A stretch of 64,000 nt of DNA from Pelagibius sp. (GTDB taxonomy: Bacteria; Pseudomonadota; Alphaproteobacteria; Kiloniellales; Kiloniellaceae): NCBI RefSeq assembly GCF_028289705.1, contig NZ_JANQOI010000017.1:105312-169311 (forward strand), read 5' to 3'. Positions 51,607-59,060 of the stretch are shown piece by piece. The notes beneath the pieces are model-generated. The model was not told the DNA's origin. It saw only the letters and a list, made by a program, of their open reading frames with translations, and ran no database searches. The translations under genes were made by a program, and so were the position numbers. Position 1 is the first letter of the stretch, and each line of letters opens with the position of its first letter.

Positions 51607-53237
51607 ACATCATATCCGTAATGCAACTTGGCGTGCTCCGGCGTCACCAGTCCGCTCGTCAGGTCGGCACGGATCGCCTCCGGATCGCGCTCGCCCGGCG
51701 GTCCCATCCCGCCGCCGCCGGGGGTCTGAAAGGTCACCGCGTCGTCCGGCTGTATCTGGGTTTGGGATTTCGAGGGTATGGGTTCGCCATTCACCAGGTC
51801 GAGCCCCCCCGACCCCGGCTCGCCGCCCAGCAGCCCGCGCGGCGGATTGTCGACACGTTCGTGACGAATGGTGACGACGACGGGCGTCTGCGCGACGTTG
51901 CGGAACGTCAGCCGCTGGGCATTGCCGCCGCGAAACCGCCCGGCCCCGCCGGTATCCGGAACAAGCGCCTTCTCCTCGACAAGGAGTGGCGCCTGATTCT
52001 CGAACTGTTCGATCGCCTGGTTCGAGACATTCGACGGAAAGCTGAGACAACCCGGCCCATCCTGATTGGGGCGCGCGCCATGGCCACCGTTCATGAAGAA
52101 CATCTTCACGAAGGGCCGCCCCGTCCCCTCCCGGCGCCCCTTGAAATAGACGTTCCAAAGGGGCGAGCCGCAGTCCGCGATCACCTTGTCCGGCGCGACT
52201 TTCGAAAGCGCACCGTAAATCGCAGGAGGCATGTAGTGGCCCGAGAGGTGCCGCCCCCAGACAGGCGCCGGCCGGCGCGGATTGACGAGCGAGCCTTCCG
52301 GCGCAGTCACCCGGATCGGGCGGAACGTGCCGTCATTGATCGGTGTACCGGGGTCCAGCGCGCACTTGATCGCGTAGCAGCTATAGGCCTTCGTGAAGGT
52401 CATGGGCGAATTGACGGGGCGTTCGATCTGCTCGGCGGTGCCCGCATAGTCGACCACGATCTCCGACCCGCGAACCGTGAGGCTGCACCGTATTTCCAGG
52501 GGATGCTCGAAACCGTCAGCGGTCAGCCCGCCAGCATAGACCCCGTCCGGGATGGCCTCGATCGCCCGGCGCAGACTGGCTTCCGAGCGGTCCAGCACGT
52601 CATCGGAGAAGGCCTCGAGATCGTCGAGGTCCTCCTCGTCCAGCAAGCGCAGCAGGCGCTCGCTGCACCTGTGGTATGCCGCGAACTGCGAGCGGATATC
52701 GCCCAGCGTTTCCTCGGGTTCGCGCAGGTTGGCCTCGATGAAATCGATCAGGAGCGGGTTCTCGGCCCCTTCGGAGACGATCTTGGCAACGGGGATGGTC
52801 AGCCCCTCTTCATAGCTGTCCTTGGCGGAGGGCGACGGCGCCCCGCCGATGTCGACGGTGTGAAAGATCGAACCGACGTAACCCAGGTGACGGCCGTCGC
52901 GGAACAGCGGCTTGATCATGGTGATGTCGTTGAGGTGCCCGGTTCCCAGCCAGCCGTCGTTGGTGATCAGCACGTCGCCCGGCTGCAGCGTATCGACAGG
53001 GAACTTCTCCAGCATCGCCGTCAGGGTGCGCGACATCGTCCCGATGAACGAGGGAACGCTGCGGCGGCTTTGCGCGATCTGCCGCCCCCGGGCGTCGAGC
53101 AGCCCGATGGCGAAGTCGTAGTTCTCCCGCACCACCGCCGAGAAGGAGGTGCGCACGCAGGTTTCGGCGACCTGATCCATCAGTCCGTTGAGGCGTTCCC
53201 AGACAACACCGACCTTTACCGGGCTCAGTTGGTTCAC
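51603..53237 (-). CDS. hyuB: Hydantoinase B/oxoprolinase family subunit (HyuB)
   Basis: A 544-residue partner of HyuA. Family blocks: ERLNGLMDQVAETCVRTSFS at about 14-33, NYDFAIGLLDARGRQIAQS, PGDVLITNDGWLGTGHLNDI followed by TMIKPLF (metal-site region), IFHTVDIGG, NSPMTFTKAYSCYAIKCALD, MNGGHGARPNQDGPGCLSFP and FRGGNAQRLTFRN. HyuB subunits perform the hydrolysis after ATP activation. Four-base overlaps with the aminotransferase gene upstream and hyuA downstream indicate tight coupling. Length is within the usual range for the beta subunit. Confidence 0.88.
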   Translation of the reverse strand: MNQLSPVKVGVVWERLNGLMDQVAETCVRTSFSAVVRENYDFAIGLLDARGRQIAQSRRSVPSFIGTMSRTLTAMLEKFPVDTLQPGDVLITNDGWLGTGHLNDITMIKPLFRDGRHLGYVGSIFHTVDIGGAPSPSAKDSYEEGLTIPVAKIVSEGAENPLLIDFIEANLREPEETLGDIRSQFAAYHRCSERLLRLLDEEDLDDLEAFSDDVLDRSEASLRRAIEAIPDGVYAGGLTADGFEHPLEIRCSLTVRGSEIVVDYAGTAEQIERPVNSPMTFTKAYSCYAIKCALDPGTPINDGTFRPIRVTAPEGSLVNPRRPAPVWGRHLSGHYMPPAIYGALSKVAPDKVIADCGSPLWNVYFKGRREGTGRPFVKMFFMNGGHGARPNQDGPGCLSFPSNVSNQAIEQFENQAPLLVEEKALVPDTGGAGRFRGGNAQRLTFRNVAQTPVVVTIRHERVDNPPRGLLGGEPGSGGLDLVNGEPIPSKSQTQIQPDDAVTFQTPGGGGMGPPGERDPEAIRADLTSGLVTPEHAKLHYGYDV

Positions 53238-54184
53238 TCTTGCGTCTCCAGATCGGGGGTTACCGGGGTCAGCCAGCCCTCAGGGGAAGGCTCGCCGCCG
53301 CGGACGAGCGCGAAGTAGCGGTCCTGAAGCGCCTCTGTGACCGGGCCGCGGCAGCCGTCCCCCACGGCGAAACGGTCGACGCCGACCACGGGCACGACCT
53401 CCATTCCGGTGCCCACCAGCATGATCTCGCTCGCCGCATAAAGCTCGGTCCGGTCCACCGGGCGCTCGCTCACCCGCGCAACCAGCCCGCTGGCGCGCGC
53501 CTGGCGCAGAACCGTGTCGCGCGTCAGGCTTTCGAGAATGCCGGCCGTCACCGGCGGTGCCAGAAGCTCCCCATCGCGCACCATCAGAACACAGGCCCCC
53601 GGCGCCTCGGCGACCTGCCCGGCCTCGGTCAGCAGGAGCGCCGTATCGTAACCGTCGGCCTTGGCCTGCAGCCCGGCGAGACGGCTGTTGAGATAGTTGG
53701 CCGCCGCCTTTATCCGGGGCGGGCTCGCGTTGTCCCCGATGCGCCGCCAGCTCGACACCTGGCAGCGGATGCCGCGCTCCAGGCGCTCGGTGAGCTGCGG
53801 CCGGGGACGGGCGAGGATGGCCATCCCGGTCGGGCCGCGGGCGGTCATCTCGCCCTCGCCGTCGACATAGACCTGGATGCGGATGTAGCAGTCCTCGGCC
53901 ACCGCGTTGCGCTTCATCAGGCCAACAATCGCCTCGGCCATGAGCGCGGGCTGCGGGATCTCGTCGAGCCCGAGCACCGCGGCCGAGCGCAGCAGCCGCT
54001 CCAGGTGGTCGCCCATCCGGAAGAGCGCGATCCCCCCGCCGTCCGCCCGGACATAGGCGCGAATGCCCTCGAAGACGGCAGCGGCGTAGGACACGCCCGG
54101 TGCGAGCAGCGGCAGCCTCACATCGCCCGCGGGCACGAAGCTGCCGTTGAGCCAGCCGAGCGGATAGGCGGAGCCTCCACCCAT
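53234..54184 (-). CDS. Class IV aminotransferase (IlvE/DAAT fold)
   Basis: A 316-residue PLP enzyme of fold type IV: GWLNGSFVPAGDVRLPLLAP opening, SYAAAVFEGIRAY, the PLP lysine in IKAAANYLNSRLAGLQAKA at about residues 160-178, ALLLTEAGQVAEAPGACVLM (cofactor-binding Glu) and PPVTAGILESLTRDTVL. Pattern is closest to branched-chain aminotransferases, but the fold also contains D-amino acid and (R)-amine transaminases. Inside the hyuAB/ald operon it may transaminate the amino acid released by ring opening. Starts one base after tctA ends. Confidence 0.85.
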   Translation of the reverse strand: MGGGSAYPLGWLNGSFVPAGDVRLPLLAPGVSYAAAVFEGIRAYVRADGGGIALFRMGDHLERLLRSAAVLGLDEIPQPALMAEAIVGLMKRNAVAEDCYIRIQVYVDGEGEMTARGPTGMAILARPRPQLTERLERGIRCQVSSWRRIGDNASPPRIKAAANYLNSRLAGLQAKADGYDTALLLTEAGQVAEAPGACVLMVRDGELLAPPVTAGILESLTRDTVLRQARASGLVARVSERPVDRTELYAASEIMLVGTGMEVVPVVGVDRFAVGDGCRGPVTEALQDRYFALVRGGEPSPEGWLTPVTPDLETQE

Positions 54185-54185
54185 C

Positions 54186-55712
54186 TCAACCCTCCTTCAG
54201 CCGGCTGGCACGCGCCGCCGAATTGTCGCGCAACACACGGCGCAGGATCAACGCCAGCAGCAGCAGCATGACAATGATCAGGGTCACGAATGCCGGCCGC
54301 TGGAAGAAATAGAGCAGCGGGTCGGGCACCGAGCTGGCGATCAGCATCGACACCCGGAGGTTCGATTCGAGGATCGGCATGAGAATGAAGCCGATCAGCA
54401 GCGGCACCGTGGGAAAGGCGAGTTTCGTCAGCCCCCAGCCGAGCAGCCCGAACAGAAACACGAGCTGGATGTCGAACACCGATCCCCGCATCGCGAAGGC
54501 GCCCGCCGCCGCGATCACCAGAACCGCGGGGAACAGCACCCGCTTGGGCACGGCCACGACCCTGCGCGCGACCTTGATCAACCCGTGGCCGAGCAGGAGG
54601 TTGAACAGGTTGGCCAGCAGGAGCGCGGTGAAGATTGCATAGATCGGTTCGGGATTGTCCCGAAAGACGACCGGACCGGGCGTGATGCCCTGGATCAGCA
54701 ATGCCGAGAGGATCAGCGCAGCCGCGATGTCGCCCGGAATGCCGAAGGCCATGAGCGGGATCAGGTTGGCGCCCGAAACCGCGTTGTTTGCACTCTCCGG
54801 CGCCGCCACGCCCTCCAGCGTCCCCTTCCCGAACTTCTCGGGATTGCGCGAGGCGCGCCGCGCCTCGTTGTAGGCGAGGAAGGCCGCGACCGTCGCGCTG
54901 ATGCCGGGCAAGGCCCCCACCGCCGTGCCCATGGAGGAGGACTTGAAAAGCGTCGGCAGGCAGCGGCGAAACTCGGGCCACGACACGCGCCGGTCGGCGG
55001 GATCGGCGGAGAAGGAGACGGTGCTCATCGCCAGGTGCTTGCGCGGCAGCTCCATCTGGCGCAGCACCTCCGCGATGGCGAGAAAGCCGATGAGCATGGG
55101 GATCAGGCCGACCCCCTCTTCCAGTTCGAGAAAGCCCAAGGTCAGACGCGGGGTCGCCGTCACCGGGTCCAGACCGACGATGCCGATGAGCATGCCGAGG
55201 AGCATCGCCACGATGCCCTTCCAGACCTTGGCACCGGAGACGAAGCCCATGGTCAGCAGCGAGAAGGCCACCAGCAGTGTGTACTCCGCCGGCCCGAAAT
55301 TGAGCGCGATCGCAGCCAGGAAGGAGGCGCCGAAGATCAGCACGATATCGGAAAAACCGTCGCCGAAGACGGAGCTGTAGAGCGCCATCTTGCACGCCTT
55401 CTCACCCTTGCCCTGCTGCGCCATCGGATAGCCGTCGAGCACGGTGGCCGCGGCGGCCGGCGTTCCGGGTGTCTTGACCAGGATGGCGGTGACCGAGCTG
55501 CCGAACAGCGAGCCCTTGAACATCCCGATCAGCATCGGAATCCCGACCCAGGGATCGAGATAGTAAGTATAGGGGATCAGCAGCGCCACGGTCATCGTGG
55601 CGGTCAGCCCCGGAATCGCTCCGAGCAACTGACCGGCCAGAAGCCCGATGAACACCGCCGTGATCGATTCCCACGTGAGCGCGAGAGAGATGCCTGCGAG
55701 AATGCTTTCCAT
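54186..55712 (-). CDS. tctA: Tripartite tricarboxylate transporter permease TctA
   Basis: The large membrane subunit of a TTT importer, 508 residues with about 11-12 transmembrane helices. Family blocks: LLAGQLLGAIPGLTATMTVA at about 23-42, MFKGSLFGSSVTAILVKTPG, TPAAAATVLDG, FGPAEYTLLVAFSLLTMGF and ESANNAVSGANLIPLMAFGI. ATG 55712 chosen since MESILAGISLAL is the family start; 16 extra codons upstream lack similarity. Works with TctB and TctC encoded just before it to import a carboxylate using an ion gradient. Confidence 0.92.
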   Translation of the reverse strand: MESILAGISLALTWESITAVFIGLLAGQLLGAIPGLTATMTVALLIPYTYYLDPWVGIPMLIGMFKGSLFGSSVTAILVKTPGTPAAAATVLDGYPMAQQGKGEKACKMALYSSVFGDGFSDIVLIFGASFLAAIALNFGPAEYTLLVAFSLLTMGFVSGAKVWKGIVAMLLGMLIGIVGLDPVTATPRLTLGFLELEEGVGLIPMLIGFLAIAEVLRQMELPRKHLAMSTVSFSADPADRRVSWPEFRRCLPTLFKSSSMGTAVGALPGISATVAAFLAYNEARRASRNPEKFGKGTLEGVAAPESANNAVSGANLIPLMAFGIPGDIAAALILSALLIQGITPGPVVFRDNPEPIYAIFTALLLANLFNLLLGHGLIKVARRVVAVPKRVLFPAVLVIAAAGAFAMRGSVFDIQLVFLFGLLGWGLTKLAFPTVPLLIGFILMPILESNLRVSMLIASSVPDPLLYFFQRPAFVTLIIVMLLLLALILRRVLRDNSAARASRLKEG

Positions 55713-55737
55713 AGGAACCTTGGCCTTCGAATTGGCA

Positions 55738-56262
55738 CTAGAGAGCGCCGAGTTCTCCACGCGGGAGCCGGACGTTCAAAAGCTGCTCGAACAGCAGATA
55801 GGTGAAGAGGACGCAGGCAAGCGCGATTACACCGGCCATTAGCAGGCGGCGTTCACCAAGCCGATGGACGAGAAACATCGTCAGGCCGAAGCTCGCCACG
55901 TAGAACCCGAGGAACGGAATCAGGATGAATCCGTAGGCCACGGCCAGCGCATTGAGAAAGGCGCCGCGGCGGGTCTCCTGCGCCGTGCCCACGTAGGTCA
56001 TGTCGTCGGGCAGCGAAGCAAGGCGCCCACGGATACCGTGCCACAAGAGCTGCAGCAATCGCCCGACCATTGCCGCGGTCATGAGCGCGGCGAGCAGATA
56101 GGGCGCGAAGCGCGGCGAAATCTCGCTCTCGGCGCCGAACCCCTGCGGTGCATCGACCGAAAGCGGCACATACCAAAAGGCGAAGACCGCAACGATCGGC
56201 AGAAGCACGGCAATCAGCAGCAGCTCGAGACGCAGGTGGCCTGGCATGGTTTGGCCCGGCAT
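55738..56262 (-). CDS. tctB: Tripartite tricarboxylate transporter small membrane protein TctB
   Basis: A 174-residue protein with four predicted transmembrane helices (LELLLIAVLLPIVAVFAFWY, FAPYLLAALMTAAMVGRLLQ, then FLNALAVAYGFILIPFLGFY and LLMAGVIALACVLFTYLLFE), the standard TctB architecture. ATG 56262 is preceded by AAGGAAC; the frame continues upstream without hydrophobic or conserved sequence. Lies between tctC and tctA with gaps of 67 and 25 bases. Confidence 0.85.
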   Translation of the reverse strand: MPGQTMPGHLRLELLLIAVLLPIVAVFAFWYVPLSVDAPQGFGAESEISPRFAPYLLAALMTAAMVGRLLQLLWHGIRGRLASLPDDMTYVGTAQETRRGAFLNALAVAYGFILIPFLGFYVASFGLTMFLVHRLGERRLLMAGVIALACVLFTYLLFEQLLNVRLPRGELGAL

Positions 56263-56329
56263 GGGTCTGTTCCTTCGACCGTCTATCCGACGGCCGGCCT
56301 GGAGCCGGCCGCCGGAACCTGGAAGGCAG

Positions 56330-57280
56330 TCACTTGGCGAGGCCGAACTTCTGCGTCGCCTTGCCCATGGCCTCATAGTCGGCACGGACCTGGGCCGTGA
56401 AATCGGCCGAGCTCAGATATGCGCCCTTGGTCTTGATCCGCTCCATGAGGGTCGTGAACTCCTCGCTCTCCGTGATCTGCTTTAGCGTGTCGTCCCAGAC
56501 GGCGATCACGTCGTCAGGCAGACCGTCCGGCGCCGCGAGACCGAAGAAGCTCGCGAGCTCCAGCGGATAACCCAGTTCGCTCAGCGTCGGCGCGTCGGGC
56601 GCTTGCGGGTTCCGGCCCGGGCTGGTCTCTCCGAGGATGACGATTTCACCGTTGTCGAGCGCCGGTCCATAGTCGGAGATCACCGCGAGGTCGATGGTGC
56701 CCGAGAGCAAGTTTGCCAGCTCGACGGCACCGCCCTTGGAGGGCAGGAAGGTCGTCACCGCCCCTTCGGCGCGGAACATCGCCTCGGTCGCGAGGTGCGG
56801 CCCGCCCCGCGGCACGGCAGCCGACCAGCGCAGCTGACCCGGCTTCTCCTTGGCATAGGCGATCACGTCATCGAGGCTGGTGAACTTGCCGTCGCTGCGC
56901 GCAATGATCGGCTGCTTGGACAGCAGGAACTGGCCGACGTAGGTCAGGTCCTTCATCGGGTCGTAGGGCGCATCGATCACATGCGGACGAACGGTGATCG
57001 GGCTCGTGGAAATGAAGCAGATCGTGTAGCCGTCCGGATCGGCATTGGCGCAACTGTTGATACCGATAAAGGCGCCGCCGCCCGCACGGTTTTCGACGAT
57101 GAACTTGACGCCCAGGATATCGCTCGCCTGATCGGCAACGAAGCGCGAGGTGATATCGCCGTTGCCGCCCGGCGAGTATGGCACGATCAGAGTAATGGGC
57201 TCCGATGGGTAATCCTGCGCAACAGCAGCGCCGGCTGTGAGCACCAGGGCAAGGGCGCTCTTGACAATACGGTCAATCAT
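56330..57280 (-). CDS. tctC: Tripartite tricarboxylate transporter binding protein TctC (Bug)
   Basis: A 316-residue periplasmic receptor of the Bug family. Signal peptide MIDRIVKSALALVLTAGAAV cleaved before QDYPSEP, then ITLIVPYSPGGNGDITSRFV (ligand-binding loop), FIVENRAGGGAFIGINSCAN and APDAPTLSELGYPLELASFF. ATG 57280 has GAGGAGAGGAAAC ahead of it. First gene of the ten-gene leftward operon, implying that the operon's substrate is an anion or small acid/amide brought in by TctABC. Divergent from the DUF1445 gene. Confidence 0.92.
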   Translation of the reverse strand: MIDRIVKSALALVLTAGAAVAQDYPSEPITLIVPYSPGGNGDITSRFVADQASDILGVKFIVENRAGGGAFIGINSCANADPDGYTICFISTSPITVRPHVIDAPYDPMKDLTYVGQFLLSKQPIIARSDGKFTSLDDVIAYAKEKPGQLRWSAAVPRGGPHLATEAMFRAEGAVTTFLPSKGGAVELANLLSGTIDLAVISDYGPALDNGEIVILGETSPGRNPQAPDAPTLSELGYPLELASFFGLAAPDGLPDDVIAVWDDTLKQITESEEFTTLMERIKTKGAYLSSADFTAQVRADYEAMGKATQKFGLAK

Positions 57281-57404
57281 GTTTCCTCTCCTCAATTAGC
57301 GCGCGCGGCGCGACGAGTTGCGTCGAATCGGCCCGTGAACGGAAGCATCTGCCGCCGAAGCGGTGAAACAGCGCTCAAACCCCGACCCGAGAGCGACGCT
57401 CTTG

Positions 57405-57445
57405 CGATACCGCCGGAGCGAGCACCAGCCCCACCGGCGGTATCG
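57405..57445. promoter_or_regulatory. Perfect 12-base inverted repeat in the divergent tctC/DUF1445 gap
   Basis: CGATACCGCCGG (57405-57416) and its exact complement CCGGCGGTATCG (57434-57445) are separated by 17 bases. It ends 17 bases before the DUF1445 ATG and just before the GGAGGA ribosome site at 57451-57456, and lies about 125 bases upstream of tctC. It could be a regulator site shared by the two operons (for instance for the IclR protein) or a hairpin in the rightward leader. Exact 12-base symmetry in a 182-base gap is unlikely by chance. Confidence 0.65.
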
Positions 57446-57462
57446 AAAACGGAGGATTCGGC

Positions 57463-58281
57463 ATGGCCGAACAAGACGTGGATGACGTGCGAAACAAGCT
57501 CGAAACAGGCAGCGCTCGCGACGTGCGCGAAGCCGTGCGCGCCGGCGCATGGCGCACGACCACCCACGGATTGGCGCGCGGCTTCGTGCAGGCCAATGTC
57601 GCGATCGTTCCGGAGGCCTATGCACTCGACTTCATGCGTTTCTGTCACCGCAATCCCAAGCCCTGCCCGCTGCTCGACGTGACCGACACCGGCGATCCCG
57701 AGTTTCGCCAGATCGCACCCGGCTCCGATGTGCGCACCGACCTTTCGGAATACAGCGTCTACCGCGATGGCGAGCTTGCGGCCGAACCCGGGGACATTCG
57801 CGATCTCTGGCGCGAAGACCTCGTTGCCTTTGCCATGGGGTGCTCGCTTTCCTTCGACCAGATTCTGCTGGACCACGGCATCGATGTCGCACATCTCGAC
57901 AGACCCGGCGGGCGCATTGCGGTCTACACCTCGGGACTTCAGTGCGCGGCGGCCGGTCCGTTCGAAGGGCCCATGGTCGTTTCGATGCGCCCGATCCCTC
58001 GCCACCAACTGGACCGTGTGATCGAGGTCACCAGCCGCTACCCCGCCACCCATGGCGGACCGGTGCATGTCGGCGATCCCCGGGAAATCGGCATCGACGA
58101 TCCGGACAAAGTCGACTGGGGCGCCCCGGCCGTGGTGGGACCGGAGGACGAAACGGTCTTCTGGGGCTGCGGCGTGACACCGCAGGCCGTTGCGATGGCG
58201 GCCCGGCTTCCGCTGATGATTACGCACAAGACCGGTCATATGCTCCTCACCGACCTGCGTCTGAAGGAGCTTGCCCAATGA
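57463..58281 (+). CDS. DUF1445 putative hydro-lyase / D-glutamate cyclase family
   Basis: A 272-residue protein of the DUF1445 family (PF07286), annotated as putative hydro-lyase and related to D-glutamate cyclase, which turns D-glutamate into 5-oxo-D-proline. Hallmarks: FMRFCHRNPKPCPLLDVTD, APGSDVRTDLSEYSVYRDGE, RDLWREDLVAFAMGCSLSFD, FEGPMVVSMRPIP, GGPVHVGDPREIGIDD and VFWGCGVTPQAVAM. Strong GGAGGA ribosome site. Its stop overlaps the aldolase start. Chemistry on a cyclic or acyclic amino acid next to hyuAB is suggestive, but the substrate is unknown. Confidence 0.83.
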   Translation: MAEQDVDDVRNKLETGSARDVREAVRAGAWRTTTHGLARGFVQANVAIVPEAYALDFMRFCHRNPKPCPLLDVTDTGDPEFRQIAPGSDVRTDLSEYSVYRDGELAAEPGDIRDLWREDLVAFAMGCSLSFDQILLDHGIDVAHLDRPGGRIAVYTSGLQCAAAGPFEGPMVVSMRPIPRHQLDRVIEVTSRYPATHGGPVHVGDPREIGIDDPDKVDWGAPAVVGPEDETVFWGCGVTPQAVAMAARLPLMITHKTGHMLLTDLRLKELAQ

Positions 58282-59042
58282 CCGGAGATCTCAAAACGCG
58301 CCTCGCCGACGGCCCCTGTTTCGGGGTGAGTTGCCGGCTGACACGCACGCCGGACATCGCCGCGATGCTGCGCGATTGCGGCTACGACTGGATGTTCCTG
58401 GATCTCGAACACGGACCCTTGAGTTTCGACCAGATCAGCCAGACGGCCCTGGCCGGGGTCGAGGCGGGCGTGACGCCGCTTGTGCGCATGGCAGACCCCT
58501 CGCCCCCCGCGATCCACCGGGTGCTGTCCAACGGGGCCATGGGCGTCATCGTCCCGCATGTGGACGACCCCGAAACCGCCGCTGCGGTGGCGCGGCAATG
58601 CCGCTTTCCGCCACTCGGCGAACGCTCGGTTCCGGGCATCGTCCCGCAACTCGGCTACCGCCCGATGAGTTTCCGCGAGGCGGCGGAAAAGCTCGATCCG
58701 ATCACTCTCTGCGTCGTGATGATCGAAAGCCCCGCGGCGCTGGAGGCTGTCGATGAGATCGCCGCCGTCGAGGGAGTCGACGTCTTGTTCGTCGGGGCTT
58801 CGGACCTCACCTTCACGCTGGGCAAGCCGAGCGCCTACGGCGATCCGGCGGTCGTCGGCGCCATGGAGAGGGTCGCCGAAGCGGCCCGCCGCAACGGCAA
58901 GATCGCCGGGTTCGGCGGTGTCGCCGATGCGGCGATGGCGCAGCGCTACATCGGCTTCGGCATGCATTTCATTCTTGCCGGCAACGACCAGACGATGTTT
59001 CTGCAGGGCGCCCGCTCGCGGCTCGAAGCCCTGCGGGCCTAG
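58278..59042 (+). CDS. HpcH/HpaI aldolase family protein
   Basis: A 254-residue class II, metal-dependent aldolase of the HpcH/HpaI family, which cleaves 2-keto-3-deoxy or 4-hydroxy-2-oxo acids to pyruvate and an aldehyde. Seen: YDWMFLDLEHGPLSFDQIS at about 36-54, PLVRMADPSPPAIHRVLSNG, GVIVPHVDDPETAAA, VVMIESPAALEAVDEIAAVE with the metal-binding Glu and VLFVGASDLTFTLG with the metal Asp. ATG 58278 overlaps the DUF1445 stop (ATGA). Converges with the ThDP enzyme gene 18 bases beyond its stop. Confidence 0.87.
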   Translation: MTGDLKTRLADGPCFGVSCRLTRTPDIAAMLRDCGYDWMFLDLEHGPLSFDQISQTALAGVEAGVTPLVRMADPSPPAIHRVLSNGAMGVIVPHVDDPETAAAVARQCRFPPLGERSVPGIVPQLGYRPMSFREAAEKLDPITLCVVMIESPAALEAVDEIAAVEGVDVLFVGASDLTFTLGKPSAYGDPAVVGAMERVAEAARRNGKIAGFGGVADAAMAQRYIGFGMHFILAGNDQTMFLQGARSRLEALRA

Positions 59043-59060
59043 GATCGACATGCTCATCGC

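Noticed and set aside
49552..51621. A 689-codon open frame on the + strand
   Set aside because: Fully antisense to hyuA, whose family motifs are complete; composition is typical of a shadow.
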